Notes: a model not told the origin generated them from the letters alone. A stretch of 64,000 nucleotides of DNA from Lates calcarifer (GCF_001640805.2 NC_066837.1:20515341-20579340), one strand, 5' to 3'. Positions 1 through 12,847 are shown, counted from the first letter of the stretch. Translations and numbers: made by a program.

Positions 1-1684
1 CACACACACACACACTCACGCCTTCACACACATCTCCTCCCATACACATATGCAATATGCATAAGGATTACTGGTTTCAGCTGATCCGTTTTAGATGGAA
101 AAATTGAGATTATCATTTTTTGTTTAAGCTTTTTTTTGTTGCATCTTTTATTTTTCAAAAAAACAAAACAGAACAAAAAGTAGCAGAACAATAACAGAAA
201 AAGAGCTCAAAGCCTCTGAATGAGATATTGAATAATCTTGATTTGTAGTGTTGCCTTTGCTAAAATGCAGGTGTCTGATTGTTCTTCACCTTCATCCCCC
301 TGCACACTCTCACTAATCAGTGTCAAAACACTGTCTCACCTTAAACTAAATACCTTTTTCATCAACTTTTCCTCAGTCTAACTCTTCTCCATCTCCTCTA
401 GCACTCCTTCCACCTTCCCTACACCCTTCCCCTTCACATCTCCATCAGCCCCTCCATCCTCTCCACCTCCTCCATCCCTGCTGGATCTCTCTGTTCGCTA
501 GCTGAACACCATCCAGGGTATCTGTAGACTGCACAAAGTATTTGCATGGTACGATTGTAGTCGTCTGTCATGTTCACAGTGTCAGCTTGTGTTAAACACA
601 CGCAGACACAGCTCACAGCCAGACACATGTCTGTAACCATACATGCATTACATGTATGAGTATCATAGAGTCTGTGTAATGCATGACAAATGTCATTACT
701 TTCAGTCTGTTGCCATGTCTATGACTGACAACATACATTATAATCATAAATCACTCCATGTTTTATACACTGCAGGCGCGAGCACTGAGCTCTCATTAAC
801 CTCTGACATATATTTTAATAAGTCATTAAGTTCTAGTTTGTTAAACCATCATTTTCTTAAAACGCATGAAAATCAGAAATAAAAATAATATCAATACCAG
901 GTTTTAAGTCAGTAAAATGCAAGTTATGACATTGTTATGTTGTAGGAACCATTATCTTTTCGCTACATTATGGTGATTTGAAAGGTTGTTCACACTTTTA
1001 CAAAGTGTAGACACATTTAGTTTTACCTACCACCAAAGTCACTGTTATTGGCAGAAATTAATCATCATACTATGGACAGTTGAACAGTTACTGAAGCTTG
1101 GAAGAGAAATTGAAAATGAGAAATATTTTAACAATATAAGAAATCTCTGGGGCTGTTGAAGGTAACATGGCCCCTCACTGCCCCTCTGCTGAGGGCAGTT
1201 TGGTAGCTTGTGTTCCCTGACTGTTCCCAAACACTGTCTGGTCTCATGCTCTTGATCTCTCTGACAAATAGACAAGGTGATAATTCTCTGTAAATCACAG
1301 CTTTTATATTGTGTCTTCCCCCTGTGTCAAAAAAAACGTATTTCAGATTCACTGCTGCCAGGACAGCTCCTTAGTGGGTGGCTACACACACTAATACCTT
1401 GACCTTTATAGTTAAGAGTTTAAGCTACTGCACCTGAAACCTTACAGCATACCACTGCTTGACAGTTAAAACTGAGAGTGTCAGGCTCGACTTGCTTGTG
1501 ATGCCGCGAGTGCTTCTGTGCTGTCTCTGTTAGCATGGTGTTGCACTATATTGGATGTAAATAGACATCATCATTACATCTGTTGACTCTTTTTTAGCAT
1601 TTCTCTCTCTCTTTCTCTTTTCTGACCCTCCATTCATTCCCTTTGTTCTTTCCATCCTCATTCTGTCTTCTTGCTGTTTTCCAG
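1..1684 (+). other. tmod1 intron, 5' part
   Basis: This intronic sequence begins with a short (CA)n run. I looked for the expected preceding tropomodulin exon (human KVWVPKQK to CDIA) and did not find it, so that exon must lie before base 1. The intron ends in a pyrimidine-rich tract and CAG at 1684. Confidence 0.7.
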
Positions 1685-1774
1685 CTATCCTGGGTATGCA
1701 CACCCTGATGAGTAACCAGCAGTACTACGAAGCCCTGGCCAGCAGCACCATAGTCAACAAGCAAGGCCTCAACA
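1685..1774 (+). CDS. tmod1: tmod1 exon encoding [15 protein letters not shown]
   Basis: The acceptor is the pyrimidine-rich ...ttttccag. The exon begins two bases into an Ala codon and reads [20 protein letters not shown], then TIVNKQGLN, and ends one base into a Ser codon before gtacat. It corresponds to the segment leading into the leucine-rich-repeat domain. Confidence 0.93.
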
Positions 1775-4700
1775 GTACATAAAATGCACACACACTTGCA
1801 CACATGTACCAGAACTTCACTGTATGTTATTGAGTCTTGATTTGGAGAAATGTGCCAGTTGCATGACCTGTCTTCACTTGGCTCACACACAGATACGTTT
1901 GGTGCAGGGATTTTTTTGAGAAACAAGTAAAAGTACCTTGAAGAACAGCAGATCGACTCGGCTAATTTGAAGAAAACGTCACCTCATTGTAGAAAAATGT
2001 TGGAGTCAGAGTTGACTTGGACTGGAATCAAGTAAAATGATCTCATCTTGGCAGAATGTTGGTTTATTTTACCAAAGATAATAGGCTCAGCTTTTTTTGT
2101 TGCACTTCATCTATGTACAAAAACAGTTACACAAGTTAAAACTAAATAAATAAGCAGATACAACTTAGTATATACAGACACTCACACATTGTCCTATAGC
2201 TCCTCCAGGAATGTCATTGATGACATGTTCCTATACTACGCACTGTGCACAATTGTATTCTGATATTACTTTTAGCCCCCATCACACGGAGACACACACA
2301 CGCACACAGACATACATGCTAATGAGCCACTGTTTATCTTGAACGGGGGCTTGTCCTATAGATTTTATAGGATCCTACAGATCCTAAAGCTCTAAACAGA
2401 GTCAGAGGCAGAGTATCTCACTTCCAAATATGACCATCTCTCAAAAAGAGAGCAAGCTGTAAACTTCTGAATCAGCTGCTGAAATTGTCACTCACTTTGT
2501 TTTCGAAGTTGACATACAGGACAGTAAATAAACAGTTTATCTTGTCTCTTTGTAGGGAAATTCATAATATTATATGGTGTAAATTGGACAATTTAGCAAA
2601 GGAATTTGGTTCCTGATATTGTTGTTGTTTTGCTCATTTTCTTACTAAAATGATATTTACTGACAAAATGGTTGGTCCATGCTTACAATTTACTGAATCT
2701 TACAACATTATTTACTACCTAGAGCTGATGCATAAAAGAAAATACATTTATCACTCCAGTAGGCTTCATTCCTTGGATCCTCCAATACACAGTGTCTGCC
2801 AAGGATTTTACAAAGTATCCAGTTCTGTTTTATCTTCTTTTCACTACTACAAAAAATAAATATTAAGCAAGTTGAAGTCTTGCTTGAGTTATACAGTGTA
2901 ATCCTTCACAGTCAACATAATATCTGCTGATATTCTAGTAAAAGGTACAATATACTTTTTGGCAAAGCCGCTACATATGCAGATTGACTGAGAGGTCTGT
3001 GGTGCATTCAGTGCTAAACCCCCATGTTCACTGTGATGAATTACATATAGTTCAAGTCTTTCAAAGTTAAGTTTCATACCATATGAAAATAATGGAAACC
3101 AATAACTGCCTGGAGAGTGGGATTAAACAATAAAACAATATGGTATCCTTTAAAAAAATGATCAGCATATATGTGAAACATAAAGTACATGACATGTAGT
3201 AAATTGGTTCAAATATGCAAAACCATAGTGTGGTTTGTCCTGCTTTGTTCTCATTTTGTGCTGTTGAAATGTCAAAAGATAAACGTTTTTAAAAAGTTAA
3301 ACATTTATTTTAGTGAGTTTACAAGCTAATAGATGACAAGCCCTGAGAAAGTTCACTCTTGACCCAGCAGAGAGCCATTTAATCAAGAGCAATATTCAGT
3401 GTGATCAGTAACTGTGGGAAAACATTGTACTTGCATGAATAGTATAGAATGCTATGCTTTGTTTGGCAGGGACTGTAGGCAGATGTGTTAACAGACTCTC
3501 AAGCAATCCTAATGAAGACGTGTGTCATGTGGGAAACAGACTACACTCATGTTTTAATGAGTGTTGCTCTCACAGTAAGATTTACTCAGATTAGACCCTG
3601 TGAAGAAAAGAGTTCATCTCACAACAGTGTGCTGCTGTACAAAAATGTGTGTACCATAATTGTGTTGTATCCCAGGTGTGATCCAGTGCACCCAGTATAA
3701 ACCTGTCCCTGATGAGGAGCCCAACTCCACTGACGTAGAAGACACCCTGTTGAGAATAAAGAGGAATGACCCTGACCTAGTTGAGGTCAATCTCAACAAC
3801 ATCAAGGTAGGAGTGTGTGTGTTTGAATATAATGTTGAGGATGACAAGAGAACATATAATATTAATGCTGGAGCTCCAAACTCAGTATCACCTGATATTT
3901 TATTTATTTTGGATTATGGATGTTTTATATTTAATATGAAACATCTGCTCCTCTATTCATCGTAGTCATCTCTATCTGTTTATCCTAGTAATTACACTTG
4001 AAGATGATAAGTTTGTCATACAAAAAATACACATCATGTTTGATGACATGTATCTTCCAAAAGCAGAAACAAACACATTTTGGTCAACAAAAGTTGTCAC
4101 ATTTTAATTGTGCTTTTTAAGAAATAAACTTCTATTCAAATTAAATAATATAATGTAACATTATCTTATCTAAAGTAATGTTTCTGTATTGTGACAAATT
4201 ATGGTATAATGCTATTTAGGATCTGAGAATAAATAATAAATGAAACATGGAGTGTTTCCTGAGCTGTAATGTATTGGTGGTGTGTTTTTCTCTTCACAGA
4301 ACATCCCCATCCCGACTCTGAAGGCGTACGCTGAGGCTCTGATAAAGAACACTGTGGTGGAGAGGTTCAGTATCGTAGGAACCAGAAGCAATGACCCCGT
4401 AGCATTTGTGAGTCACAGCTGTAACATTTTATTGCTCTAGTTCTCTGAAATAGAGGATCCAGATCAGCCAAGTTAAACTTATCTTCTATTTGGTGGTTTT
4501 AATTGATTGAGTTATGGGTATCAGCGTTTCTAAAGATACACTCTCTGCATGTGTTACACAGTTTTAACACTCTGTCTTTTCATAAGATATAAGTAAGTAT
4601 ACTTGCACATAAACCTCTTGTTGTCTTTTTGCCTTCAAGACATTGCTTCCTCAACCAGGCACCTCATGTTTGTTGTCAGTTATTGTGATAATGGCACTAA

Positions 4701-5865
4701 AATAGGAAAACTATGTTGTATAGCAGAACATATTTTCATCAGTATGCAGTGGTGTTCAGGTCTTCCTTTGTGTTGCATATAATCCCTCCACCACATCCCA
4801 CTTTTTCTCTATCTAATAAGACAACTGTACCAATGAGTCTCACAGAAAGCCTTTATGGTGATGTGTCCCTCATTCTGCCAAACCATTTGTCGGATTATAG
4901 AGCAAATGGCTGCGAAATAATGAGCAAATTAAGCTTTATTATGTGCTGTGTGTGTTTCCTCAGGCCCTGGCAGAGATGTTGAAAGTGAACACGACGCTGA
5001 AGAGCCTGAATGTTGAGTCCAACTTCATCACAGGGACTGGAATCCTGGCCCTCATAGAGTCACTGCAGAATAACACCACACTACTGGAGCTCAAGATAGA
5101 TAATCAAGTACGACCATACAAATACACACAAGCAACCTGATTGCATAGAGTACATACAGACTCATACACACTTACCATGCAAATAAGCGTGTGTGCAGGT
5201 GTGTGTGTGTGTGTCAGGTTGTGTACACAGGCCGTCTTTGCCACTTCAGTCTAATGCTCCTAGATCACATTGTGATGTGTCATAGTTTCACATCTGTGAC
5301 TCACTGCTTGCCCGTTGGTTCAACTTGTTGAAAGATGTTTTATCTCTCACCCTTCTCTTGTACGTCTTTGCCATTTGGCTCCACTGATTGATCAATTGAA
5401 ATGATATAAAACATTAAATTGAAAAAGCATGTCCCCCCTGCCGCCGCTTCATCACCCTGTTATCTCTAGTGGCCCTGCTGCTCAGTTTGTGGACTCCTCC
5501 TCTTTCAGCTTTTTATTTCTATTTTTATTTTTCTCTAACACTATCTAACCATCTCTCTCTCACAACCCACCCCCCACCCCTTTTTTTTGCACAATTTCAA
5601 TTCATCTCTTCCCATCTCTCCTCCCACACTTTATCCAAACTCCAGAGCCAGCCGTTAGGCAACAAGGTCGAGATGGAGATAGCCAGCATGCTGGAGAAAA
5701 ACACCACGCTGTTGAAGTTTGGCTACCATTTCACTCAGCAGGGCCCTCGCCTCCGAGGCTCCAACGCCATGATGAACAACAACGACCTGGGTGGGTTACG
5801 GATGCGCACACACATGGATTTGACAGTGCGGATGCAGCTTTTAGCCTTAGAAACAGGCACACAAA

Positions 5866-5909
<44 letters not shown>

Positions 5910-8452
5910 CTGAATTGGGAACATGACAAAAGTCCTTGGACTGGACTCAAACTGATAACATTTCAAGTACATACTGTATTTGATGACTGATTGACCTCAC
6001 TATGACTTAGTCAGTTACATAACTCGTGCACAGTCTTGCAGTAGTATTGCATTTGGCTGTGCTGGTTGCTCCGTGCGTCAGTGCTGACACTCTATCTTCA
6101 CTATATCTCCTGGAGTTCTACTTTAATCAGACTCTAATAGAAGAATCACAGTGATATCATCGGCTAGGAACCCCCAGCCAATCAAAACAGCGCCTTCCTG
6201 AGTTATGACATCAGCACTAAGAAAAGACTGTTTGTATGAGAGAGAGGACAAAAAAACTAAACTAGTGGAGGAAATGTTTCCTGCACATGTATTTAGGTTG
6301 GTGTTTATATTTGCTGATATAGGCCAAGTTACAGAGTTAAAAAGAGGTGGTCATTAGTGTCAACAAGCTGGTCTCATGTCAGATTTTGTGGGACGCCCTC
6401 CTGTAAAACTGTGCAACATGACTTGTGGCTCACTGTCAGCCGTGCTCTCTTTGCTTGTATTCTTGCCTTTTATGTGAGTAAAGGGAAGTGGTTCTTGAAC
6501 GTAAACAATAATCTATTTAATGTTTTCAAGCTTGTGTGAGCGTGTGTGTGCTTGCTCTTGAACCTCCTATGAAGGTGTGTGAACTGATGTCTGTTTTCTC
6601 CTCAACCAGAGGTTATGACAGGATTAGGATTGAACTAAGAATTATGATCAAATTTGGGTTCAGGTTTTGGTTTCTTGTTTCTGACATTTTCAGTGTGCTT
6701 GTTTTGTGTCACAAACCATTTGAAGTTTATTGTCTGTGTCATAATTTTTCCTCCTCTGTCGTCTTCAAGCCCGGGTCGTCAGGTCAGAGTCGGATGGCTC
6801 CTTCACCCTTACTCTGTCTGTCCCTGAGCTGGAGAGAGCCTTCGGGAAAAAGTTCAAGTCCAAGACTAAGTAAAAAAAAAAAAAAACTGGACTGAAGCAC
6901 TGTTTGACCGCTCAGCCTTGCCTTTCTTCTGCCAACATCCCCTGGTTCTTTTCCAGACCACCAGAACTGCTGCCACCTCCTGTCATACTGTTTCTGAGTT
7001 TCTGTTGCTTCTCCACAGCACCCATCATCACTTTCCTTCTTTTCCTCTTCTAGTCATCTCTTTGCACGGACCACTGACAGTGCCTCCTAAATTAGCTGTT
7101 GTTCTTTTGTCTCTCTTCATCTGACTGTACTGAAGCCTTCATGGTTTTCATCTGTTGTGTTTCCTAAATTACTTTGTGATCAGTAAGTCTATGCTGTTGT
7201 TAAATCTTTGGCCAGTATCTTTCTCCTTGGCATTTTACTGTGTGGATCTTCCTGCTCTCCTGATCTGGTGTTTTATCATTCCTGAAGGAATTCTGCTTTT
7301 TCTGCTCAGCCTCTGTGCTCTGCTCTTTTCTTCTGATCACTGCTCTTATCCAAAGCTGAATTACCAACTGGGCAAACAGGGCAAACCAGGCAGTTCCCCT
7401 GGGGCTCCAGACCATGGATGATGGTTTACTTAATGGGCTGAACAGGCACAGGCCCATGGATCTCAGTGGTCATTGAGGCCTTGGGCCAGAGCCTCTGTAT
7501 GAAGTGACTGTTAGTATTAAATATTTCTTGTTTGAAAGTCATAGCGTTCAGTTAAAAGACATCAAATGATTACCAAGAGAGGACCCAAATGGACCATGCG
7601 GAGATTCAGAGATACAAAATGATTACAAAGGGATGAAAAATAGCCATTAAGAGACAGATAACAACTGTAAACCATGCTTGTTTTTTTTTTTTTTTTTCTT
7701 TTACCGTGGGGCTCATTGTCTTGTCTGTGTGCCAGAATCTCATTGGCCCTACAGACTCCAGCTTCACTGTGTGGCAGTTTGTAGATGGGTAGAGAATTCT
7801 CATAAGGCAACACCTTAATTTAGAATGTAATTTTAACTTAGTTTTGACCTTTATTTTTTCAGTATCTATTCTCACTGCACGCTGAATTTTGCTAAATAAA
7901 ACTGAGCTTAATAAAGTTATCACTGACTAATTACTGATCACTAATATATACACAATAGGGGCCCACAGCTCATTATGGTTCCAGGGCCCCATAGTTGGTT
8001 AATCCAGCCCTGCTCTTATCATCATCCTATCCATTGTTTTTTGTTCCTTTTTTCATTCAGGAGCTCTTGAGGTCATTTCCTTTTGCAGCCACTTGTAGCA
8101 AAAGTGGTCCAACTTTCTGACCTTTCTGTCTTGCTTCCTGAAAGCTTTTCCCCTACTTTCAACTGTCTCTCATTTTGCTTCATGTGAAGTAAATAAGGCA
8201 GGCCAACTTTGCTTTGCTTTAGCTAAAGATTATGATGATGACAAACGTTCTTGGGTTCTGTTTTTCTCATTTTTTTCTCTTTCTTTGTCTCCCTTCCTTC
8301 CTTCTCTCCTCTCATTCTTTCACCTCTTGTTCTCCTTTGTCTACTCTTCTTTCTCTTCTTCCTGTGTCCCTCCATCCTCCTCTCCATCTATAGTAAGAAA
8401 GAGAAGGCTTGAGGGAGGACCCATCTTCCCTAAGTGTCGGACGAATGTGTAG
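1685..8452 (+). CDS. tmod1: Tropomodulin 1, C-terminal half (5' exons lie before the window)
   Basis: Tropomodulin caps the pointed ends of actin filaments together with tropomyosin in muscle thin filaments and the membrane skeleton. Exons at 1685-1774, 3676-3806, 4300-4407, 4964-5107, 5646-5790 and 8394-8452 join in compatible phases with GT/AG borders to give 225 residues, matching human TMOD1 from about residue 133 to its end. Landmarks in order are [66 protein letters not shown] and [13 protein letters not shown], followed by a tail [19 protein letters not shown]. This is the leucine-rich-repeat domain that carries the second actin-binding site. The N-terminal tropomyosin- and actin-binding exons are absent, so the window opens in an intron. 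The tail, with its PKCR motif, is the reason for choosing tmod1 over other tropomodulins. The gene is convergent with the complexin gene. An alternative last exon at 6770-6873 gives a different tail. Confidence 0.93.
3676..3806 (+). CDS. tmod1: tmod1 exon encoding [17 protein letters not shown]
   Basis: The acceptor is tatcccag and the donor is AAG|gtagga. It reads [20 protein letters not shown], then [20 protein letters not shown] and NIK. It is nearly identical to vertebrate TMOD1 and forms the first leucine-rich repeat. It starts in phase 1 and ends in phase 0. Confidence 0.95.
4300..4407 (+). CDS. tmod1: tmod1 exon encoding [14 protein letters not shown]
   Basis: This is a 36-codon phase-0 exon between ctcttcacag and TTT|gtgagt. 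It reads [20 protein letters not shown], then [16 protein letters not shown], which is a leucine-rich repeat of tropomodulin. Most vertebrate TMOD1 proteins end this exon with Tyr-Ala rather than Phe. Confidence 0.95.
4964..5107 (+). CDS. tmod1: tmod1 exon encoding ALAEMLK...KIDNQ
   Basis: This is a 48-codon phase-0 exon between tttcctcag and CAA|gtacga. It reads [20 protein letters not shown], then [20 protein letters not shown] and LELKIDNQ. It holds two further leucine-rich repeats. Confidence 0.95.
5646..5790 (+). CDS. tmod1: tmod1 exon encoding [11 protein letters not shown]...MMNNNDL
   Basis: It reads [20 protein letters not shown], then [20 protein letters not shown] and AMMNNNDL, the last repeat and start of the C-terminal helix. 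It ends one base into a codon (CTG G|gtgggt). Either downstream terminal exon, 6770 or 8394, continues in frame. Confidence 0.95.
5869..5904. repeat. (CA)n microsatellite in a tmod1 intron
   Basis: About 18 CA units, 79 bp after the donor of the 5646-5790 exon. Confidence 0.95.
6770..6873 (+). CDS. tmod1: Candidate alternative 3'-terminal exon of tmod1 with an unfamiliar 34-residue tail
   Basis: A good acceptor (pyrimidine tract tttttcctcctctgtcgtcttcaag) precedes an open frame in exactly the phase left by the 5646-5790 exon. The spliced product continues after NNNDL with [12 protein letters not shown], then [20 protein letters not shown] and TK, then TAA at 6871-6873. The exon is richer in C and G than its flanks and uses CTG, GCC, TTC and AAG like the real exons. 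It would replace VRKRR...PKCR with a Ser/Thr-rich strand-like segment, an amphipathic [11 protein letters not shown] stretch and a Lys-rich end. Two AATAAA hexamers lie about 1.0 kb downstream. I do not recognise this tail in any tropomodulin. It may be a fish isoform or a chance splice-compatible frame, and no transcript evidence is available here. Confidence 0.6.
6874..8393 (+). other. Possible 3' UTR of the alternative tmod1 exon, then intron
   Basis: There is no further coding evidence in this stretch. It contains a poly(A) run directly at the stop codon, a T-rich tract at 7681-7697, and AATAAA hexamers at 7895 and 7910. The segment ends in a long CT-rich acceptor tract before the canonical last exon. 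Confidence 0.5.
7895..7915 (+). terminator. Two polyadenylation hexamers for the short tmod1 transcript
   Basis: AATAAA occurs at 7895-7900 and again at 7910-7915, about 1 kb after the stop codon of the alternative terminal exon and before the canonical one. This is where a transcript ending in the alternative exon would be expected to stop. Confidence 0.4.
8394..8452 (+). CDS. tmod1: Canonical last coding exon of tmod1
   Basis: After the acceptor ctccatctatag, the first two bases complete a Val codon and the exon reads [18 protein letters not shown] and TAG (8450-8452). Human TMOD1 ends VRKRRLADLTGPIIPKCRSGV, so this is the orthologous end with a linker two residues shorter. Confidence 0.9.
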
Positions 8453-10590
8453 AAACCAGGGTTACCTTCAATCCCCCGTTCCCCCTCGACCCCCATCGTC
8501 TCTCTGGGAACCTCGTCTCATAAACCCTCCTCAGTCTCACAACCTCTGACGGCCTACCCAGAAGACCATGACCACCACGTCAGGTTCAGTTTGGAGGAAA
8601 TCTCTAAACTCTTTCTGCTTTCTAGACTTTTTTAGTAGATATTAGAGGATCCAAAGGGTTTAATTAGCAGTGTCCCTCTGAGCTTTAGTGCATGCAAAAA
8701 GTGAGATTGGTACTATTTTTTGTGCTCTGAAGTTTGTATTTTGACTTGGGTTCTTGCAGCTCTTTGTACCAACTAACCAGGCATTGCTCACTTTGTGATT
8801 TTGAGTCCTTTAATATCTCATAAAGGGTCTAGATTACACAATAAAAGGGCTGGAGGTGTGGTTTTGAATGAGGGCCCATTTGAAAGGTGACGGGTCACTT
8901 TTAGCAATCCTATTGAGTTGAATGAATTCTAATTATTATTGTGCTGTAAATGATTTGTGCTGTCATTACTGTTGTTCCCAACAGTTTCTGAAGTTGCTTC
9001 AAGGTCAACATACAAGGTATTTTCTACCAATTATATACCAAAGTCAATGTCCTATTTTAATTTGCCTGACAAAATAAAAAGCCTGTGAGGAATACTATAA
9101 TGTCACATTTTGACCCAGTTGTGAAAATCTGATGTTATAGCCTTTTTCCTGTTTGGTCTAAACAGTATTTTAGTGACTCGCTCTCCTCAGATACTAAGCT
9201 ATACAGATTCTTCAGTAACAGACAGATTTAAAACCTGGCTACTGTGAGATTTGTTGCTATATATAGAATATATTTATTTCTGACAGACCTGGGAAAAAGT
9301 CCAAATCCATTCAAATACTTTGACATAACTTGGATCGAATGTGCTGGATATGTTGCTGTAAATGAAAATGCACACTCTAATTACACTCACTCACATTACC
9401 ACTAGCTGGGAATGACAACTGCCAATTCATGTTTTATTCACTGAAATCTCCATGAAACCACCATAAAATATCCTTCAAACAGTCCGTAACTCAATCTACA
9501 ATAATAACCTAAAGAACCTACAAGTATTTAAATGGACTTCTGCCACTCTTTCAACCAGGTCTGGTTTGTTGATTGTTTGTGTTTGTTTATTTTTATTTAC
9601 TGGAGCTAAAAGAAAAAAAAAGTGTGCTTTAATATGAAATTGTTGGTACTGTTGACTTACTGTTTATTACAGGTTTCACATTAATGCCTCAGTCCAGGTT
9701 TGGAGTATTTCAGTCATGGATGTTAGACACAGATTTAAAAACACAGGCAACCTTGAATGTCTTTACAGCTGTCAGATTGTATACAGATCCATTTTGTTTA
9801 AATCAGGAAATGGTGACAGGCGAGTTGCAGCTTTGAAATGTTTCTTACGTGTGACAGGTCTTAAATCAACCTCTGAATATCTGAAATATGGTATTACACT
9901 CTGATCTTGGATTGATCCTTGAAGAGTTTATCATCAAAGGTAAAACAGTGTGTCTGTAAATACATGTTAATGTCCATGTTACAGACTCCAGCACCCAAAT
10001 ACATGTTGGTAATGATAAAAGCTGAAAAAAGAAGGTTTTGCTACTGTTCAACCAAGAGCTAAAGCTAAAACATTGCTGTCTCCAGTCAAATCTTGTTATT
10101 TTTTGTGTGGAAGTGAAATGGGTCTGTATTTCCTGCTCAAAGAAAATGGACTACCAGTTGCAAACTTGAAGGTAAAACTGCTCCTACCATCCGTGTCTCC
10201 TTGATGTGAACAACTGTATCTGATACTGACACTCAGAGATTTTTAAAAAACAAGTCTGACCGCATGTTTAAGGGTTAGATAACCCATTTAATTTAATTTC
10301 ATACAGTATCACTGCTTTGTTACTTTCTCATCAGTGCTGTGGGTGTTGTTCAACAGATGGTAATTATGGATGTAAACATTTGTAAGACAGTAAGTAAATG
10401 AATGCTAGAGGGGGCGAGGACTCTGCCCCTGCCACTCACAGTCTTTGTGTGTCCTGTTCTTTTTTTCTGTCAAGTGTTCTCTGATATTTTAGTGCTTGAC
10501 TCTGTGTTTTGTTAGATAGTTCACCTTGTTTGGTTGAATTTTTGTTTATGGGATAAATAAAGCTTGAAAATAACATTTCCACAATGTCCC
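8453..10590 (+). other. tmod1 3' UTR (inferred)
   Basis: No coding frame is convincing here. AATAAA at 9073-9078 and at 10556-10561 are candidate ends; the second sits in a context typical of a mature 3' end. A purine/GC patch (ctagagggggcgagg) lies near 10,408. Confidence 0.5.
10556..10561 (+). terminator. Likely distal polyadenylation signal of tmod1
   Basis: AATAAA within gggataaataaagcttg, followed within 30 bases by GT-containing sequence. It is 2.1 kb after the canonical stop and about 0.8 kb before the convergent complexin polyadenylation signal. Confidence 0.5.
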
Positions 10591-11314
10591 TGTGCATCAA
10601 CTTTATTTACATTTGATTAGATGTTTTATTTAAACGTGTGGAGTTCAGTGTTCTCCCATTTAAAGACAACAGTGACACTCAGTGGCTAAATGAAGAAATA
10701 CATCACGTCAGCTTAGTTAGTGTCTATCTCTATTTATATACTGCCCTCATCAGGCCAAGAATAGCACTGCATCACACTTCTAACATTTTATTTACTTTTA
10801 ATGATGGTTGTCCTCTGTTTACTTTTCAGTGTGCAGATATCACCTGAGAACTCTCTACTCACAATATTCTGAATCATTTCCCTGCAAAGAAAAATGGTTG
10901 TGTGAGCTCATTCACTGTGTAAAAGTATGCAGAGGTACCAAGTTTTTAATTCACTAATCTGAGTGAAGTGACACAGAATGAGATACACCAGAGTGGCGCT
11001 TGGTATGGAATGGAATAAAATTATATGATATGCTGTAGTAGTGTAAGTAAGTGTAAGTGTCTGATCTCTCTCTGTTAATGAAAGCATTTTTTATTTTTAA
11101 GTTTTTTTCTCATGTCCAGGTCACACTCTGGGGTCATAGCTGTGGTCATGTTAAGAGTGGATTTGTCACACAAAACATTTTTGTCTGTAGAACTAGGATA
11201 TTACTGTAAGTATGATATCAATGAAAGCCAAGATATGTCAATTTTTCACATTCCCTGTTCACGTCTTATGAAGCCAAGCCCACATGAGAAAAGAGGATAA
11301 CACACTTTTAATGT
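10591..11314. other. Convergent intergenic spacer between tmod1 and complexin
   Basis: This is the gap between the two inferred 3' ends. It is AT-rich, and no gene, long repeat or RNA was recognised. Confidence 0.5.
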
Positions 11315-11335
11315 CTGTGAACAAGGTTTTAAGTT

Positions 11336-11341
11336 TTTATT
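11336..11341 (-). terminator. Likely complexin polyadenylation signal
   Basis: The + strand TTTATT is AATAAA on the - strand (ttcaataaaaactt), followed by a GT-containing stretch (ccttgttcac...gtgtgtt). It lies 1.5 kb past the complexin stop. Confidence 0.5.
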
Positions 11342-12831
11342 GAATCTCAGGCAGAAATATACATGATAATCCTTTATTGCTCATGGCATTCCACATCACC
11401 CTCAGTGGCTCATGGTCACCTCTAAACCAACAGTAACTAGAACTGAATCAAGCATCTCTTCACATCATCTTTTAAAACACTTCTGGTTTTGCTGTGTGAC
11501 TGAATGTGTGTGTGTATATTGAGGGAAGGTGGTCTCTTTCTCACAAATCTTCACATGATCTAAAATCCAGACTTGTCGCCCGCTTTAATAGTTGATGCTG
11601 CTTCTAGCTTAAAAATCATTAACAGGTGTTCTTATGTATTCATACAGTTTCTTTCAGCATTCTCTCCCGAGTAGTAGATCCTGATAGTAATAGTATATAT
11701 ACTGTAAGTTCTGGTTTTATGGCTGAAAGGTTAAGGTTTTGGCTGTTGTATGAACGGCTACACGGTCATTCTTCATCAAAATAAAGAAACAACAACAAAA
11801 AAAGAAAACTTGTAAATTAAATTTCCTGAATGCATACATGTCTTTTTTTTTATTATTACTGATATTATTAACGGTTATATCAACATGGTAGTGAAAACAC
11901 ACTCAAACTTAGGAGTTATTGCCTCAATATTTTTTGCATGATAAAGAAGAGGATAAAAGGGGCGGGGGCGTGAGTTTGTACATATTCACACAACAAACTT
12001 CCACAGACAAATGGCATGCAAGACATAAGAAGGAGACACACTAAACAGGGGAATAGAAACATTTTTAAACACTACACTACATGAATGTTATCACACTTTG
12101 ATGTGGGGCACTGTAGGAGTGTAGGGTAGATAGACAATAGGTTTTACAGAGAATGTGTAACACTGTGTGCAAAAACTTTTACATAAATTTCAGACATGGT
12201 CGAACACAAAACAATAGCTTTAGGAGCACACAACAATAGTCTTTAAATTTCCTTTTTAAAATATGGCTTATCAAGTTAAGTAACATTTTTTTTTTGTACT
12301 TTAGAGACAGACACACAGTTAGTGTAATAATTTCATATAATATTTTATGATCGTTTGCCCACCTTGAGGCTTCTTACTTATTCATTTATTTATGTACAAA
12401 TTGAGTGAACAGCGTAGTGGACAAGGAGATTATTTTTCAGTGCTGCGAGAGAGACAGAGCTCTGCAGCTACCGCAGAGGAGAGAAAAAGGAGTTTAAAAT
12501 TTCTCAGACTAGAAGGCTAAAGCATCTAACATTGTGTCTTTAGCCCCTCCGCTTGCTGTTAGCTTCTTAAGTGTAACATAGCTAACGTTAACATCAGTCA
12601 AGCTAACGTTCACCTGACCATAGGGTCAGCCTAGCTTAATCTAATGGCTGCAATTCACACTGCTGGTTCACATCTGATTCATTTCCCGCCCATGAAACGT
12701 TGACTTGTCAGAACAACAAAGGCCCCGCCGTATTTTAACTTCATTTTACACACTAACGTGGATGGAAAAAAACCCTGATTTAAGCCAAACTTGTGAATGT
12801 AGCCTATGAACTAAGCTAGATAATGTTAGCA

Positions 12832-12847
12832 TTAGCTAGCTAGCTAA
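12832..12847. repeat. 16-bp perfect palindrome beside the complexin stop codon
   Basis: TTAGCTAGCTAGCTAA equals its own reverse complement and ends one base before the stop codon at 12849-12851. Confidence 0.8.

Noticed and set aside
6536..6895. 119-codon + strand frame over the alternative tmod1 exon
   Set aside because: It reads the exon in the wrong phase; only the frame continuing from the 5790 donor gives a sensible tail.
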